Below, in pieces: positions 31,866 to 43,900 of a DNA stretch of 64,000 nucleotides; the stretch's first letter is position 1, and the number at the start of each line of letters is the position of its first letter. The notes under the pieces were generated by a model. That model was given only the letters and a program-made list of their open reading frames with translations, had not been told where the DNA came from and ran no database searches. The DNA comes from Apostichopus japonicus (Eukaryota; Echinodermata; Holothuroidea; Aspidochirotida; Stichopodidae). The stretch covers positions 3,528,501 through 3,592,500 of the forward strand of contig NC_092569.1 of NCBI RefSeq assembly GCF_037975245.1, written 5' to 3'. Position numbers and translations under genes: made by a program.

Positions 31866-32610
31866 CGATCCTGGAGGGATCATCGCTAAAATTATATCAA
31901 AGTCAGATGACCCTGACGTTACGATGATTGCTAAATTAAACTGTGAAAGTAGCAGTGACTTTCCTTATAAGGTTTGTCCTGCATTGCTGGGCAAGACTAC
32001 AATATCATGTTTCTTGAGAAAAGGCTGACTGCATTTTAGACAGATACCATAAATAGAAATTAAAAGTAATTGTATTATATACGCTGTTTTTCATGTGAAT
32101 TATGTTATTTTGGTGTCATACCAACCAAATTTTAAATATTTGCATTTTGTATTGGAATATTATTCATTCCTGTCTATTTTTGGCAGAATGGTTTGGAGAT
32201 TAAATTAGCATCATGCACAGGTCCATTGCTCTAGACTAAGGAATGGGTGGGGGGGGTAAAATCCCCTCCCCATGCAGACCACTGCTCCCTCCCCTCCCCA
32301 CCCTATCTCCCCCCTACCCTCATCTATGCCATGACCTTGTTTCCAAAAGTCTTCCTAAATTACAGGACAAGAGTGTTGTGCCCTCCTTAAGTTGTTGATG
32401 CCCTTTCAACTGAGAATTTCTGTCAACGCATCTGATCTGATGATAATGGGTTTGATAGTTTGCTGGAACTTTTTTATTTGTTTAAGTATTAAGTATTTAC
32501 TAATTATTGCAATTACTGATCAAACTTAGAAACTGCTACAGAGGTTTGTGAGTAATTAACAATTTCAATCAATACTGACACATTTTTTTGTACATCATAA
32601 TAAATCATGT
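31866..32610 (+). other. CFAP95 3' UTR (putative)
   Basis: Non-coding DNA from the stop to AATAAA at 32599-32604. A GC-rich low-complexity patch lies at 32248-32320. Confidence 0.4.
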
Positions 32611-32710
32611 TTGTATCGTATGTATTTATTAATCCTAAACTGGCTCAAAATATGAAAAAGACATTTTTTCTCTTGTGTTTTGGGACATTCAGGTTGCTAA
32701 ACTAGCCTTC

Positions 32711-33456
32711 ATATTTTTTATAACTTTGGTGGTATTTTGTGAATGTATCTGGTAACAACAGAGTGAATGATGTCATCACAGCCTCCATAGAATGTTGTTT
32801 GGCGAAGATATGATTTTTTTTACACCTTTTGGTGGTATTTTGTATCTGGCAACAACAGAGTGGTTGATGTCATCACAGCCTCCATAGCATGCTGTATGGC
32901 GAAGATATGATTTTTTTTATAACATTGGTGGTATTTTTTATCTGGCAACAACAGAGTGGTTGATGTCATCACAGCCTCCATTGCATGCTGTATGGCGAAG
33001 ATATGATTTTTTTATAACATTGGTGGTATTTTTTTATCTGGCAACAGCATAATGAATGATGTCATCACAGCTTCCATAGAATGTTGTATGGCGAACATAT
33101 GATTTTTTTTTTATAACTTTGGTGGTATTTTGTATCTGGCAACAACAGAGAAAATGATGTCATTACAGCCTCCATAGATTGTTGTATGGCGAAGATATGA
33201 TTTTTTTTTTAACCTTGGTGGTATTTTGTATCTGGCAACAACAGTAAATGATGTCATCACAGCTTCCATAGCATGTTGTATGACGAAGATATGATTTTTT
33301 TTTTTTAACTTTGGTGGTATTTTGTATCTGGCAACAACAGAGTGAATGATGTCATCTGCAGCCTCCATAGGGTTTTTTTTTTGGCAAAGATATGATTTTT
33401 TTTATAACTTTGGTGGTATTTTGTATCTGGCAACAAAAGAGCAAATGATGTCATCA
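32711..33456. repeat. Tandem array, about 97 bp x 8
   Basis: Eight copies of a unit containing TTGGTGGTATTTTGTATCTGG, CAACAACAGAGT, GATGTCATCACAGCCTCCAT, GGCGAAGATATGA and a T-run of 6 to 10. The T-run length differs in nearly every copy. Confidence 0.95.
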
Positions 33457-34283
33457 CGACAAATTCAGCTGAAATTGTTCTTGGTTTTTTTTGTATTAGT
33501 TAACTCTCACTTACTCACGGAGGGGAAAAATAATATTTCTACAAAAACAGTTGTATTGTGATGAAATTTTAACCTCGGACAGCAAGTAAAACATTCCAAA
33601 TGTATCAGGGTTTTCAAGGATAAATTAACAAAAAGATTAGAATAGAAAAGTTAAGCGTTTGAAAATCATTTGCCGTTATGACGTAACAGACCACATATTG
33701 TGGTCCATTCCGGGGAAGAATCGAGGGTTTAGCCAGTAAAATAAATTCCATTCAAATCAACTATATCTTGAGTTGTGGACTGGATATTTGAGATGGGGGT
33801 TGGGGGGGGGGGCTTAACTTACAGTGCGGTATATTGTCCTTTCCATATAAGTGTCGCATTGTTTGCCAGCGGATTATCCCTTTAATGTCTTTATGAAACT
33901 GCTTATATCATGGGTTGCCTCACGTTGGCATATCTTCTCTCCAACTCGCTCACCACACGCCCCCCCCCCACCCACCCTTACCGTCCTTCCTTGTCCCGGT
34001 TGAAAAGTGAGGAAAGATACCAATGAAATTACTTCAAAAAATAGACAAAATAACCCAATTGAATAAAATTATGAATACGGAAAATAATGGAAACTGTATT
34101 TTATTTGTCAACATAGCTGACAAAATGAGCATCTAATCACAGCAAATTTAATATTATAAAACAAACGTATTCATGTATTAGTATATTACAATATGATGCT
34201 AACAAAGGGTTTTATTAATGCTAATTCTTACCTTGCAACGTAGCAACTTATAAATAGCAAGTTATAAATTCGGTTTCTTACAA
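33457..34283. other. Intergenic DNA, old repeat remnant
   Basis: About 33480-33885 resembles syntaxin intron sequence at 21650-21915. No gene seen. Confidence 0.45.
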
Positions 34284-34830
34284 CACCCCTTCCCTTCGTG
34301 TTAGGCACCCCAGACATATCACAGGCTGATCCCTCCCCTTGCCTTCGTGTTGGGCACCCTAGTCATAGCACAGGCTGACCCCTCCCCCTTGCCTTCGTGT
34401 TGGGCACCCCAGACATAGCACAGGCCGACCCCTCCCCCTTCCCTTCGTGTTGGGCAGCCCAGTCATAGCACGGGCTGACCCCTCCCCTTCCCTTCGTGCT
34501 GGGCACCCCAGTCATAGCACAGGCTGACCCCTCCCCCTTCCCTTCGTATTGGGCACCCCAGTCAAATCACAGGCTGACCCTCCCCCTTACCTATGTGTTG
34601 GGCACCCACGTCATAGCACAGGCTGACCCCAACCCCTTGCCTTCGTGTTGGGCACCCCAGTCATAGCACAGGCTGACCCCCCCTTGTATTCGTGTTGGGC
34701 ACTCTAGTCATAGCACAGGCTGACCCCCCCTTCCCTACGTGTTGGGCACCCCAGTCATAGCACAGGCTAGCCCCTCCCTCTTGCCTCCGTGTTGGGCACC
34801 CAACTCATTGCACTTGCTGACCACTCCCCC
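34284..34830. repeat. Tandem array, about 59 bp x 9
   Basis: Nine units of CTTCGTGTTGGGCACCCCAG, then TCATAGCACAGGCTGACCCC and a variable C/T tract. Units differ mainly in the CCCTCCCCC stretch. Confidence 0.95.
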
Positions 34831-36963
34831 ATATATATATATTTCATATATATATTATTATTGTTATGATTATTACTTTTTTTTGGAGGAAAAGTCACCC
34901 AAGATAGAACTTTAAAAATGAAATCTATCGACACAGGAATATCATGATATACCGTACCGAATCCTTGTAATTATTGTTAGACTTCACATTACTTATATTA
35001 TTATTATTATTACTAGTATAATTATTATTATCATTTAAATATTTCCACAATAAAAAAACTCTATCTAGTAATAAGATCCATTAGGCTTAAAGGTCGAGTT
35101 CGCAACAACTCATCAAATATGGAAATATTGCACTGGACATATGTAGCCGTAAATTTAAAGGTCCATAGTTTTGGCTCCAAAATTAAGTCAGCTTTATAAA
35201 ATTGCTGAAAGTTATCAATAATATCGTCTGGGATTTTTTTTTAATGGTTTTGAATCTCCCGATATGGCACTGACATTGAGGAGGGTTCAATTACAATTTT
35301 TTTTTTAATTGTCTCAGCGAGACAAAATGCTTCGAGGGTGGCAGTATAAAATGCCTTTGAAATTTGCGTACGTGTGACCATTATTCGAATTTCTAGCATA
35401 TTTGGTCCTTTAAAACTTCTTATTAGGTAATCTGCCTTACCCCATCGGTTCCTTACAGATGATGTCACCTTAATGGAATGACACAATGCCTGTACTCAAA
35501 ACCATTAGTGGCGGTACACTGTGCCAGTGACGTCAGACATTAAACGGCGGAATTGATCGAGGGAGTTTTGGGCAATAGAAGGGCTTCCACATAGAAAGGA
35601 AAACTGCACTACAATGCGATACACGGCCGATACATGTGGTCAAGTTTTCGAAGACCTTTCTGTTAAGTTTTTTTTTTCTTTACTTAGGTTACCATTAGAA
35701 AAGGTCAGTGTTTCATGGTTTTTAGCCAAAAAAAAAATTACCCAAAATGCATCTAAAAACCATGACTAGTCCCTCATCACATCATTTACCTTACAGCGAA
35801 CAGGCCTCAAATTAAAGACATACCGATATATTCTCTACTTTAAAATCGTGCTTCTTCCATCGTTCAACACTCGGTAATTGTTTTGTGTTCGCAATCAGAT
35901 TTAATAATGCTTACGAAATTTGAAATTAGACATGAAAGGTGTGACGTCATTGCGTGTCCATGTTGACATTTGATGAGATTAAACTCGAGACTAATAACCG
36001 TCTAACCTATTCGTACAGTATGTAATTGAAGCGAGTGGCGTTGTGTTCACACAGACTATAACAGACTCTTACAACTCCAACTTACAATGAACCATATAAA
36101 TGTTATGAAAGAAAAAGACATAGGGATGACACTGCTCGTACGGTCACCAGAAAAAGCAAACTTTTTAACTTTCTGACTTGAGGAAATTGATGTATTGGAT
36201 TTTGGTCATTTATAACTCAAAATTTTAAACTTTGTAAATGTATCATGAAAGCAGTTATTTTCAATCATGAATATAACGTATTAACGCAACGCTATTATGT
36301 TAGATACGTTAAGTGCATAATTATATTTAAACTGAGTTATCAAAACAATTGAGAAACCTTTCTCATTTTTTTCTGGATGTCACTTGCTCCTCTTCGCATG
36401 GCTAGTAATCCTAGGTAATTTTAACTAAAAACAAAGAAAATAGAGTGAACCGAAAACCGGAAACAGTTGTACGGTATCTGTTAATAGCCACTACTATACC
36501 TCACTGCCTTCCCATCCTGGTCGTTTACATTTGCATAAGGCTGGCCGTTATAGCGACTGTAAAGCCTCTAATCACAAACATCGCGGTTGACATCGAAGAA
36601 CCTGCACATGTACTAGTACGGTATACGGTTCTTAAACACAACACCGTTGCCAGACCACTACCGGATCGACATTGTCACATCAATAACGCATAACTCTGTT
36701 GTATTTACCAGCCACCTTCACGAATATCAGGCGTATCCATGAAATTCTCTCAACATATTTTCGTAGGTCTTTTTTTTTCTTTTCCTTTTTTCCCCCCACT
36801 CAATCCTTTTTTGGACGTAAGCCAATTGCTGTATGCCCGTATTACGTAACAACCGTCTTACTTCCGGCATATATGTCTGAACAATGGACGTTTTCAAGTT
36901 TATAATGTACATATTTTTTTTTTCGGCACGGACCGGTATATCGGACTTTTGCGTCCTTCTGTC
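34831..36963. other. Intergenic DNA, no gene seen
   Basis: AT-rich with a short TA run (34831-34855). The open frames at 35.2-35.5 and 36.4-36.9 kb lack family signatures. The right end contains the homeobox gene's 3' UTR on the minus strand. Confidence 0.5.
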
Positions 36964-37246
36964 CTAGTGCTTATGTTTGTCCTCCGCGTCTGTCAAAGTA
37001 GGTGACGTCCTAAACTTGACGTGTTCCTCGGCTTTCCTTCTAAGTAATGACAAGCTATCGCTTCCGGCAATACCACCATCTATTGACAAGGACTTTAGAC
37101 CCATCTCTGTTGGAGCAAGTCCAAGGTATTTCTCGGCTGACATTCCCGAGAATTCAGTCTTGATTGGAACGTGTGAGCTGAATGGATAAAAGTTGTATGA
37201 CGTCATACTTGGATTCAGTGGAGGTAACGCAGGACTGTCCGAGGAA
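36964..37246 (-). CDS. Homeobox terminal exon with OAR motif
   Basis: 283 bp, acceptor CCCCTATAG, stop TAG at 36964-36966. Ser-rich start, [12 protein letters not shown], then the OAR-like helix and a charged tail D-K-H-K-H. Confidence 0.9.
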
Positions 37247-40200
37247 CTATAGGGGGGAAATAGAAGGGAAAAAAATACGATGAATGGCGTTTTTAGTTTT
37301 ATACGGTATACGTATAACAAGGGATGTACAATTGCTGTTTACCATTTAAACCAGTTATAAATACCGGCGTGTTCTTTCTTTAAAAAAGTGCATTTAGAAT
37401 TCCTGTTCCATAACGTCACTTTGTGGAGTGCATCTCCTGCTGAGGTGCGCCCTTATTTTAGCGAGAACTTCCCCTCCCCTCCCCAATATATATGTTAATA
37501 TACTGTACATCAAATACAGCATAGATTCTAGTGAACGTTATAGTGAGTCACGTGATCTCGAGAGTGGGATGGAGGAGGGGTGTGGGGGGAGGGGTCTTGG
37601 GGTTCATTCTCACCGTATTCTACTGTCCCAGGTTTTCTTGCTTCAATATCCCACACCAAGCATCCTCTAATTCCTCCCCTAACCTCGTCGCACCTTTTAT
37701 TTTGTAATTTGTCATGTCCATTATGCCGCCTCTGGGTCGTTTGTTCTCAATGGCGTTTTTTAATCTATTAATATAAAGTAACCCTTACATCCTTATGCAG
37801 TATTATGGCTATGTCACTTGTCCGTTTTTTTTTGTGGCTAATTTAATCAAAGTATTTTTATTTATACGGGTCCATCGGTCTCACTTACCTTCCTTGTATC
37901 GGCGGCAGGGGACGGTGCGGGTAGTGGGTCATAGCAGGGTGATTGTAGAGGAACGGTGGGGTAGAAACTCCTGGAGGGGTAATACGATGCGCAGCCGCCG
38001 CCGTCAACCACGGGTTACCACGGCAACTGAGATGTGTATGGCATGAGAAAGAAAGGTGGCGGGCCCTCCATGGATCGATCCCCAGACGTTGACGCGCCAT
38101 CTTGCGCCACTTAGCCCTTCTGTTTTGAAACCATACCTAGCAACGAGAATAAAGAAGACACTCGTAAACAACACACCGGCAACAATTACAACAACAACAA
38201 CGATAATAATCTTCTTATGGGAGAAATATAGTTTATTCTATATTGAAGAAAAAGGTATAGGTCAACCAAAACAAAATAGCAGCCATTGCTCGAGTTACTT
38301 AGAACCTAACAACAATTAATCCTTGTAGTATATCATAACTTAGAAACACAAATACCACTTTTGTACTGGGGTAAGGGATGGGGGGTAGGGGCGGAGAAGG
38401 ACGGGGAGGGGAAGAAGTGTTGGTGGGGGTGGGGCGTAAAGGCTATGACTTTCAATGCAGGGATCTATGGTGAGGTGTGGCCGGAATACGTTTTCTAAAA
38501 TGGGTGAGTGCTTAAATGCAAAATGGTGCTATGTAGTGTATATGGTGTTGAAGAATTTTCGAACGTTTGCACAGCACAGTATACATTTCTGTACTATGTA
38601 TGATCACAATGTATGTACTATAAGGATGGTGTGCCTGGGTGAATGGAAGTGGTTTGGTGGATAGGGGGATACGCGTAACCGTTAAAGTGAATCATCACTT
38701 TCGAAAGAACTGACCTGTACTCGGGCTTCCGTGAGGTTGATTCGCATGGCAAGGTCCTCACGTAAAAAGACGTCCGGGTAGTGTGTTTTACTAAAGAGGG
38801 CTTCGAGCTCACTGAGTTGTTGAGGGGTGAAGGTGGTCCGGTTCCGCCTCTGGTGGGGTACATGTAAGGAAAAGAAAACATAGAAAGAGACCGTGCTAAG
38901 ACTTATCAATGTGCATATAGTTTTCCGTCCGCAAGGGAGTGTATCGCTCCCCACATTACTTGGAAAAAAACTTCCACCAAATGCCCCAACTCACCTCACC
39001 TCACCACACCCCCTCCCCCACCCAAAATAATTCCCAATTGGCACGCAAATGACACAGTGGAAGGCTCCCTGCCTGCGCTTTAGTCTCGGTGTTGGCAGTT
39101 TGATTAAACCCGCCAAATTAATTATTACACATTCACGTTATGTCGCACGTTTAAATTTGATAGATTAAACTTTTTATTTAAACAAACCAAAGAAAATGTA
39201 ATGTCCATCGTGTATTGATTAAGTTTAATTGAATTCAATAATAATTTACTCAAAACAAAAGCCTTCTAATTCTGGAAAGAGTTAAACAAACAGACTAATT
39301 GAAAAAAAAATGATATAGAAAGGACTAAACACAGCTATGTAAATATTAGCTCTATTGTAACCTCTCTTTTTTGAGCAAGATCAACCTTTTTAAAGCAGTA
39401 AATTGGATTTGTAAATTATGAAAAAATTTATGCAAAACCGATTAACTTTTTAATATAAATCGGAGTTAAAAGTACTCACTAATCTAAGCAGACGAAAAAA
39501 AGCACGTTTGTTACACAACGATCAAAAACAGGAAGTATAAAACTTTAAGTTGTTAAAAACCTTGCAGATAAAATCAATAACAGTGGGCGACTATTTAAAA
39601 ATTTATGTTTGAAGGCATAAACAACTCTATAAAACTTTAGAAAACTCGATATAAGCAGTAAAATTGGATTTGTAAATTATGAAAAAACTTATGCAAATCC
39701 AATTAACTTTTTAAAATAAATCGGGGTTTAAAGTACTCGCTAATCTTAGCAGACGAAAACAAGCACGTTTGTTACGCAACGATCAAAACAGGAAGTATAA
39801 AACTTTTAGTTGTTAAAAACTTTGCAGATAAAATCAAGAAATAAATAACGGTGGGCGACTATATTCATAAATTTAAATTTGAAGACATAAACATCTCTGT
39901 AAAACGTTAGAAAACTTGATATAACAGTCTTTTGCGTTTTTTTTCTGTCGATAATAAATAGCCTGACGAAGCAAGTTATCAGCGTGACTATTCAAGTATT
40001 ATTCTATAAAATTGCGGAAAAGTTCCACCCCTCCCCCCTCCCCTCCGACTTTTTGTATCATGAAATATATTTCTAGTATAAAAAAGTCTGAATGTTAAGG
40101 GGTGGGGGGGGGTAAGGATAGAATGTAATATTCAATTCCATGCGCACTTTTTAACTCTTATATTCCACTGAAAAAGTAGGATGTCTTATTTTCATTTCAT

Positions 40201-40448
40201 TGTGATAAAATTGCTTTAACGTCGATATATAGAAAAGCCTCCTTTAAATCGAAAAAACGGGAAAGTAAAGATTGCCTCCGATTTTCAATCTATGTAATAG
40301 AAAGTGCGATGTTATGGGCATAATTCTGTCTCAAAAGATTTACTTCGCTGCTAGAAACTTACTTGTCTTCTACGGCTGTACATTAACTCATCCATCAACA
40401 GTTCTTCCCGCAAAACCGACGATAAATTGGAGCTGGGAACATCTTCAC
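36964..40448 (-). CDS. Paired-like homeobox gene (DRGX-like), four 3' exons
   Basis: Transcription factor of the PRD-like homeodomain class. Exons in transcript order: 40448-40363, 38849-38715, 38136-37889, 37246-36964, all GT-AG with compatible phases, giving about 250 residues; the true N-terminus is missing. The homeodomain starts R-R-N-R-T-T-F-T and has [15 protein letters not shown] and W48-F49-Q50-N51, so it is a Q50 type. The intron between residues 46 and 47 is usual for this class. The last exon has an OAR-like motif ([13 protein letters not shown]). By eye the domain is nearest DRGX (about 36 of 45 residues in the first homeobox exon, and R-R-x-Q before it), with ARX and ALX further off; 80% is low for an orthologue, so no symbol is given. 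No paired domain was seen. Confidence 0.88.
37889..38136 (-). CDS. Homeodomain helix 3 exon
   Basis: 248 bp; acceptor GTTGCTAG, donor GTAAGT. Begins [12 protein letters not shown], then a His/Pro-rich region (P-H-R-P-L-P-P-I-Q). Ends two bases into a Ser codon. Confidence 0.93.
38715..38849 (-). CDS. Homeodomain exon (residues 2-46)
   Basis: 135 bp, phase 0 at both ends; acceptor CCCACCAG, donor GTCAGT. Encodes helices 1 and 2 and the start of helix 3. Confidence 0.95.
38850..40362 (-). other. Homeobox gene intron with a two-copy repeat
   Basis: 1.5-kb AT-rich intron just before the homeodomain exon. About a third of it is the duplication at 39396-39925. Confidence 0.8.
39396..39925. repeat. 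Two-copy tandem duplication, about 260 bp
   Basis: Copies at about 39396-39653 and 39654-39925 share AGCAGTAAAATTGGATTTG, AAATTATGAAAAAA, CAGACGAAAA, AGCACGTTTGTTAC, AACAGGAAGTATAAAACTTT and GGTGGGCGACTAT. Confidence 0.92.
40363..40448 (-). CDS. Homeobox gene exon before the homeodomain
   Basis: 86 bp, donor GTAAGT and acceptor TTTCCAG. Encodes 28 residues ending M-Y-S-R-R-R-Q, continuous with R-R-N-R-T-T-F of the next exon. Two bases at its start need an upstream exon. If exon 1 is non-coding, translation could start at the in-frame ATG of M-D-E-L-M-Y. Confidence 0.75.
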
Positions 40449-42540
40449 CTGGAAATATATAAAAAAATCAGTGTCAGATAATTTAGCTCATGAATATGCA
40501 TATTATAAATAGCCCTGCACTGTGTTTATCGAAAGGGAAAGATCAATCAAGGGATTTTTTTGTTTGGGTTTTCACCCTCTTTTTCCTTTTATCAATAACA
40601 AGTCAAATTATGAAGACAAATAACCTATGAAATCACTGTGCTTGTATATATATATATACATAGCCAAATGTAGCATTCTTGATCTCCATTACCGCTGTAA
40701 TAACTAGCCGTAACGTATCTATGGCGCGCCGTTTTTTTTTTACTTTTTATAAATATATATGTATATATACATACATATATATATATAATATATTTTATAT
40801 TGTTTTGTCTTCTTCCTCTCCAAGGAAGTAATTAAAGCGAACTAATATCAAGTATTCATCTTGAGTAATTATCTCAAAAACAATAACTGGTCGAAAAAAG
40901 AGAAGAAATGATAGATTAAACCGACTATTTTCCATGATTAATAAGTTGAGTAAAGAGAAAGAGAGCTGAAGAGAGTTTGAAAGAGAAAGAGATTGTTAAC
41001 CAGAAATAAGTCTTTGACACCTGTGATTTATTCCCGTTTCATCTTTCAACTTCAATCATTCATCTACAGATTACTACTTCTCAAAATTAATTTTTCTCTC
41101 TCAGAATGTCTTTTGGAATTTGTCTTTTAAAAAGAAAAGTAAAAGGGCAACCCTTCGATGATTTTGGGTAAATCTCATACAATCATGGCTAGAATATTAT
41201 ACATTGCTTGGGATATTACATCAACTATAGAATAAACAGTAGTCAATTTGGCTAATCAGCCGTGGTTTGGGTGAAGGCTTTCAATATCCCTAAACCAAAT
41301 CACCAAAGCCCTACTTGGAGATGATTTATGTCATTGCGCGCGGAGTATAATCTTTGATTAAAAGCCATTAGAGTTCCATCAACAGATATAACGTTCGAGC
41401 TAACAAGATCCTATTTCATGCGTACTCGTTAGACTAGGATGCAACCACGAATTGTCGAAGGAAATTAAAAAAAGAACAGGAGCAGAGAGAACGAGGGAGA
41501 GCTAGAGTCTCGGCGAGGGATATAGCTACCAAATACAATATCCTACCGACATGGGAGTCATGAATTACACTTGTTATTTGGCGGGAAAGAGTCTTTAGCT
41601 AGGAAAATGATTAGTAAGATTGAAATTGTACGAGGGAGCAGCGAAATTGGATGCGTGATGACATTCCCTTTTCAATTTCGTTTAGTAGCGCCTAAAGGTT
41701 TTGTAGCATGGTTTACTTGTTTTGTCTAAATCATGTTCCCAAATGAAAGGGGGCTTTTTATTATGTAATACAAAACTTTCGGGCGTCGACAATGATTAAA
41801 TCGCTGGTTACACTTTCTATGTTGCTTTTAATTCGTGAATGGATAAGCATATATCAGGATGTATCTAATGGTCTCGATTAATTGAAAACCCCTTTTTTTT
41901 CCTATTTCTTTCCTTGATTGTTTTGTTATAAAGCTTGATTTTTTGTTTTTGTTTTTTTGTGTGCCTTTTTTTAAACTCCAAATGTCAGTCGTTTGTTATT
42001 CTCAAGTGTGATGGGGTAGTTTAATTTTAAACGGGGCATTAAACAAATGTGGAATCCTGCAGTTAAACAAATCGTTAATATTAGTATCATCATACGAGAC
42101 TATTCGATCATTTAAACAGTTTGATTCAAATAATAGCGTTTTGCTCTCGATTAAAAACTGTTAGAAAAAAACTGTTTTTTGTTTGTTTTGTTTTTGGTTC
42201 TGCAGAAGAACGATTTCGAAGACCGCATGATGCAAGGGTTTGTTATAGTCAGTGATACGCGAGACAACTTCTTTTTCTTCAGATTTTATTATAGAAGGCT
42301 TATTTGTTTTCATGTACAGTTTCATAATAATAAATAATAAAAGCAAAATGAAGAGCAAAATTAATGTTTTTGTTATAAGCAGTCATTAAAGATTCAATTT
42401 ACATTAAAATTATGTTTTTTTCATTTCTGTACTTAAATATGACGTGGACAACACATATGTCTTAGTTTCTATTTAATTAATGAACCTTTATTAACGTTAC
42501 AAACAATAGCGCATCCATATTAGGTTAATATGGATGCCAC

Positions 42541-42594
42541 TGCCCTCCCCTCCCCTCCCCTCCCCCTCTCACTCCCCCTCCCCTCCCCGCCCCT
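42541..42594. repeat. CCCCT simple repeat
   Basis: About 54 bp of CCCCT/CCCT units with one CTCACT interruption. Confidence 0.9.
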
Positions 42595-43629
42595 TAGTAA
42601 ATTGGATGATGGTGGTAAGTTTGTTTGATATTGTGCTATATATTTTTTTTACCACTGTTGAATAAACTTCCTAATATTAACACATATAGATGTTTGTCAC
42701 TTTTCGCGTTCCATAAGTTAATCATTGACAATGTTCATTTTATTATAAGTCTATAGCTGCTTCCGTTAGATTGCGTTATTGGAGAAGAAAAAGATCGCGG
42801 GTTTTCCCCGACCCCATCCCCTTCCCCTCAAAAGAAAGTTGTAATGTGCTCGGGCGATGCGAAACTGCAATTGTATTCAAGTCCATTTTAAGCCACATCG
42901 GAAGCATAAAAAACCACATCAAATTTATTCATTTTGAAGAATATAATTTTTTTTTTAACAGGGAGAGGAGAAGAAATGTTATGATTATGGAATGATATCG
43001 TTTCCTGTCAATGACTAACGTTTTAATCAGCAGTTAGTCAAGGATCACGTGACCGATAATTTAGTTTTTGTAAACAATAATGACAAAGGATCGCAATAAG
43101 TTGGACCATAAATTTGATGTATTTTTAGAATTCTTGACCTCAGCAAGATACTAAATTATATGAATTCATTATTTATAAAAACCATCTTTAATATTTATTT
43201 CAATGCATCAAACATTTCACTTTGTCTGTTTGTGAGATAGGTTTGCGGACGAAGGGTTTGGTAATTAAAATAGCCAGAACTAATCAGTAGAAACGTAAAA
43301 CCAGTTTGTATTGTTTGGTTTTATGTTTTGTTATGTTTTATGTTTTTTGGTTTGTTATGTTTTTTTTTTTGGTGAGTAGCAGATTAAATGTCCTGTCATA
43401 AAAATATATTTAATTCAGATATTAAGAGCTGTCAAGTATAATAAATAACTATATTTCGCATCTAGTTGCGTTCGTACATGATAAATGAAAGGCTATGAGT
43501 ATAGAGCAAGGGCAAAAATAACTCTTCACAGAACCGTATATATGTAAAATTGTGAATCCAAATTTTGAAGCCTGCCGGTGATAAGGAAGTTTTGATCTGG
43601 GATTGTAAATTTAAATGACAGTCAAGTTA

Positions 43630-43900
43630 TGTTATATAAGGAACGTTCAGTATTGTTAAAGGGTGCTTGTTTATTAAGCGATCGGTCTTGCGAAGATTCA
43701 GTTGGCGCATGCGCGTGACAAGGTTCAGTGTCAGGTCAAGCTGAATACAAACACAGTCACTATCGGTTAGCCCAGTTAGTTGTGCCCAGAGCGCCATTGC
43801 GTACCATATGCTATTGTTTATAGGGAACGTACCGTATTGTTAGAGGATGTTTCCGTATAAGAGATTCGATTTGCGCATGCACGTGTCAGAGGTCAAACTG
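43630..43900. repeat. Two-copy diverged repeat carrying GCGCATGC sites
   Basis: Copies at about 43640-43750 and 43820-43900 share TA-AGGAACGT, GTATTGTTA-AGG, ATTC-and TTGCGCATGC-CGTG-CA-AGGT. The first holds GCGCATGCGC (43705-43714), the palindromic core of an NRF1 site. Confidence 0.65.

Noticed and set aside
33111-33368. Open frame with repeated R-Y-K-I-P-P
   Set aside because: Reverse reading of the 97-bp tandem array.
34284-34830. CRISPR-like regularly spaced repeats
   Set aside because: Units are contiguous, with no unique spacers, in an animal genome; this is a minisatellite.
36445-36912. Open frames beside the homeobox terminal exon
   Set aside because: On or across the 3' flank, no family signature, no splice sites.
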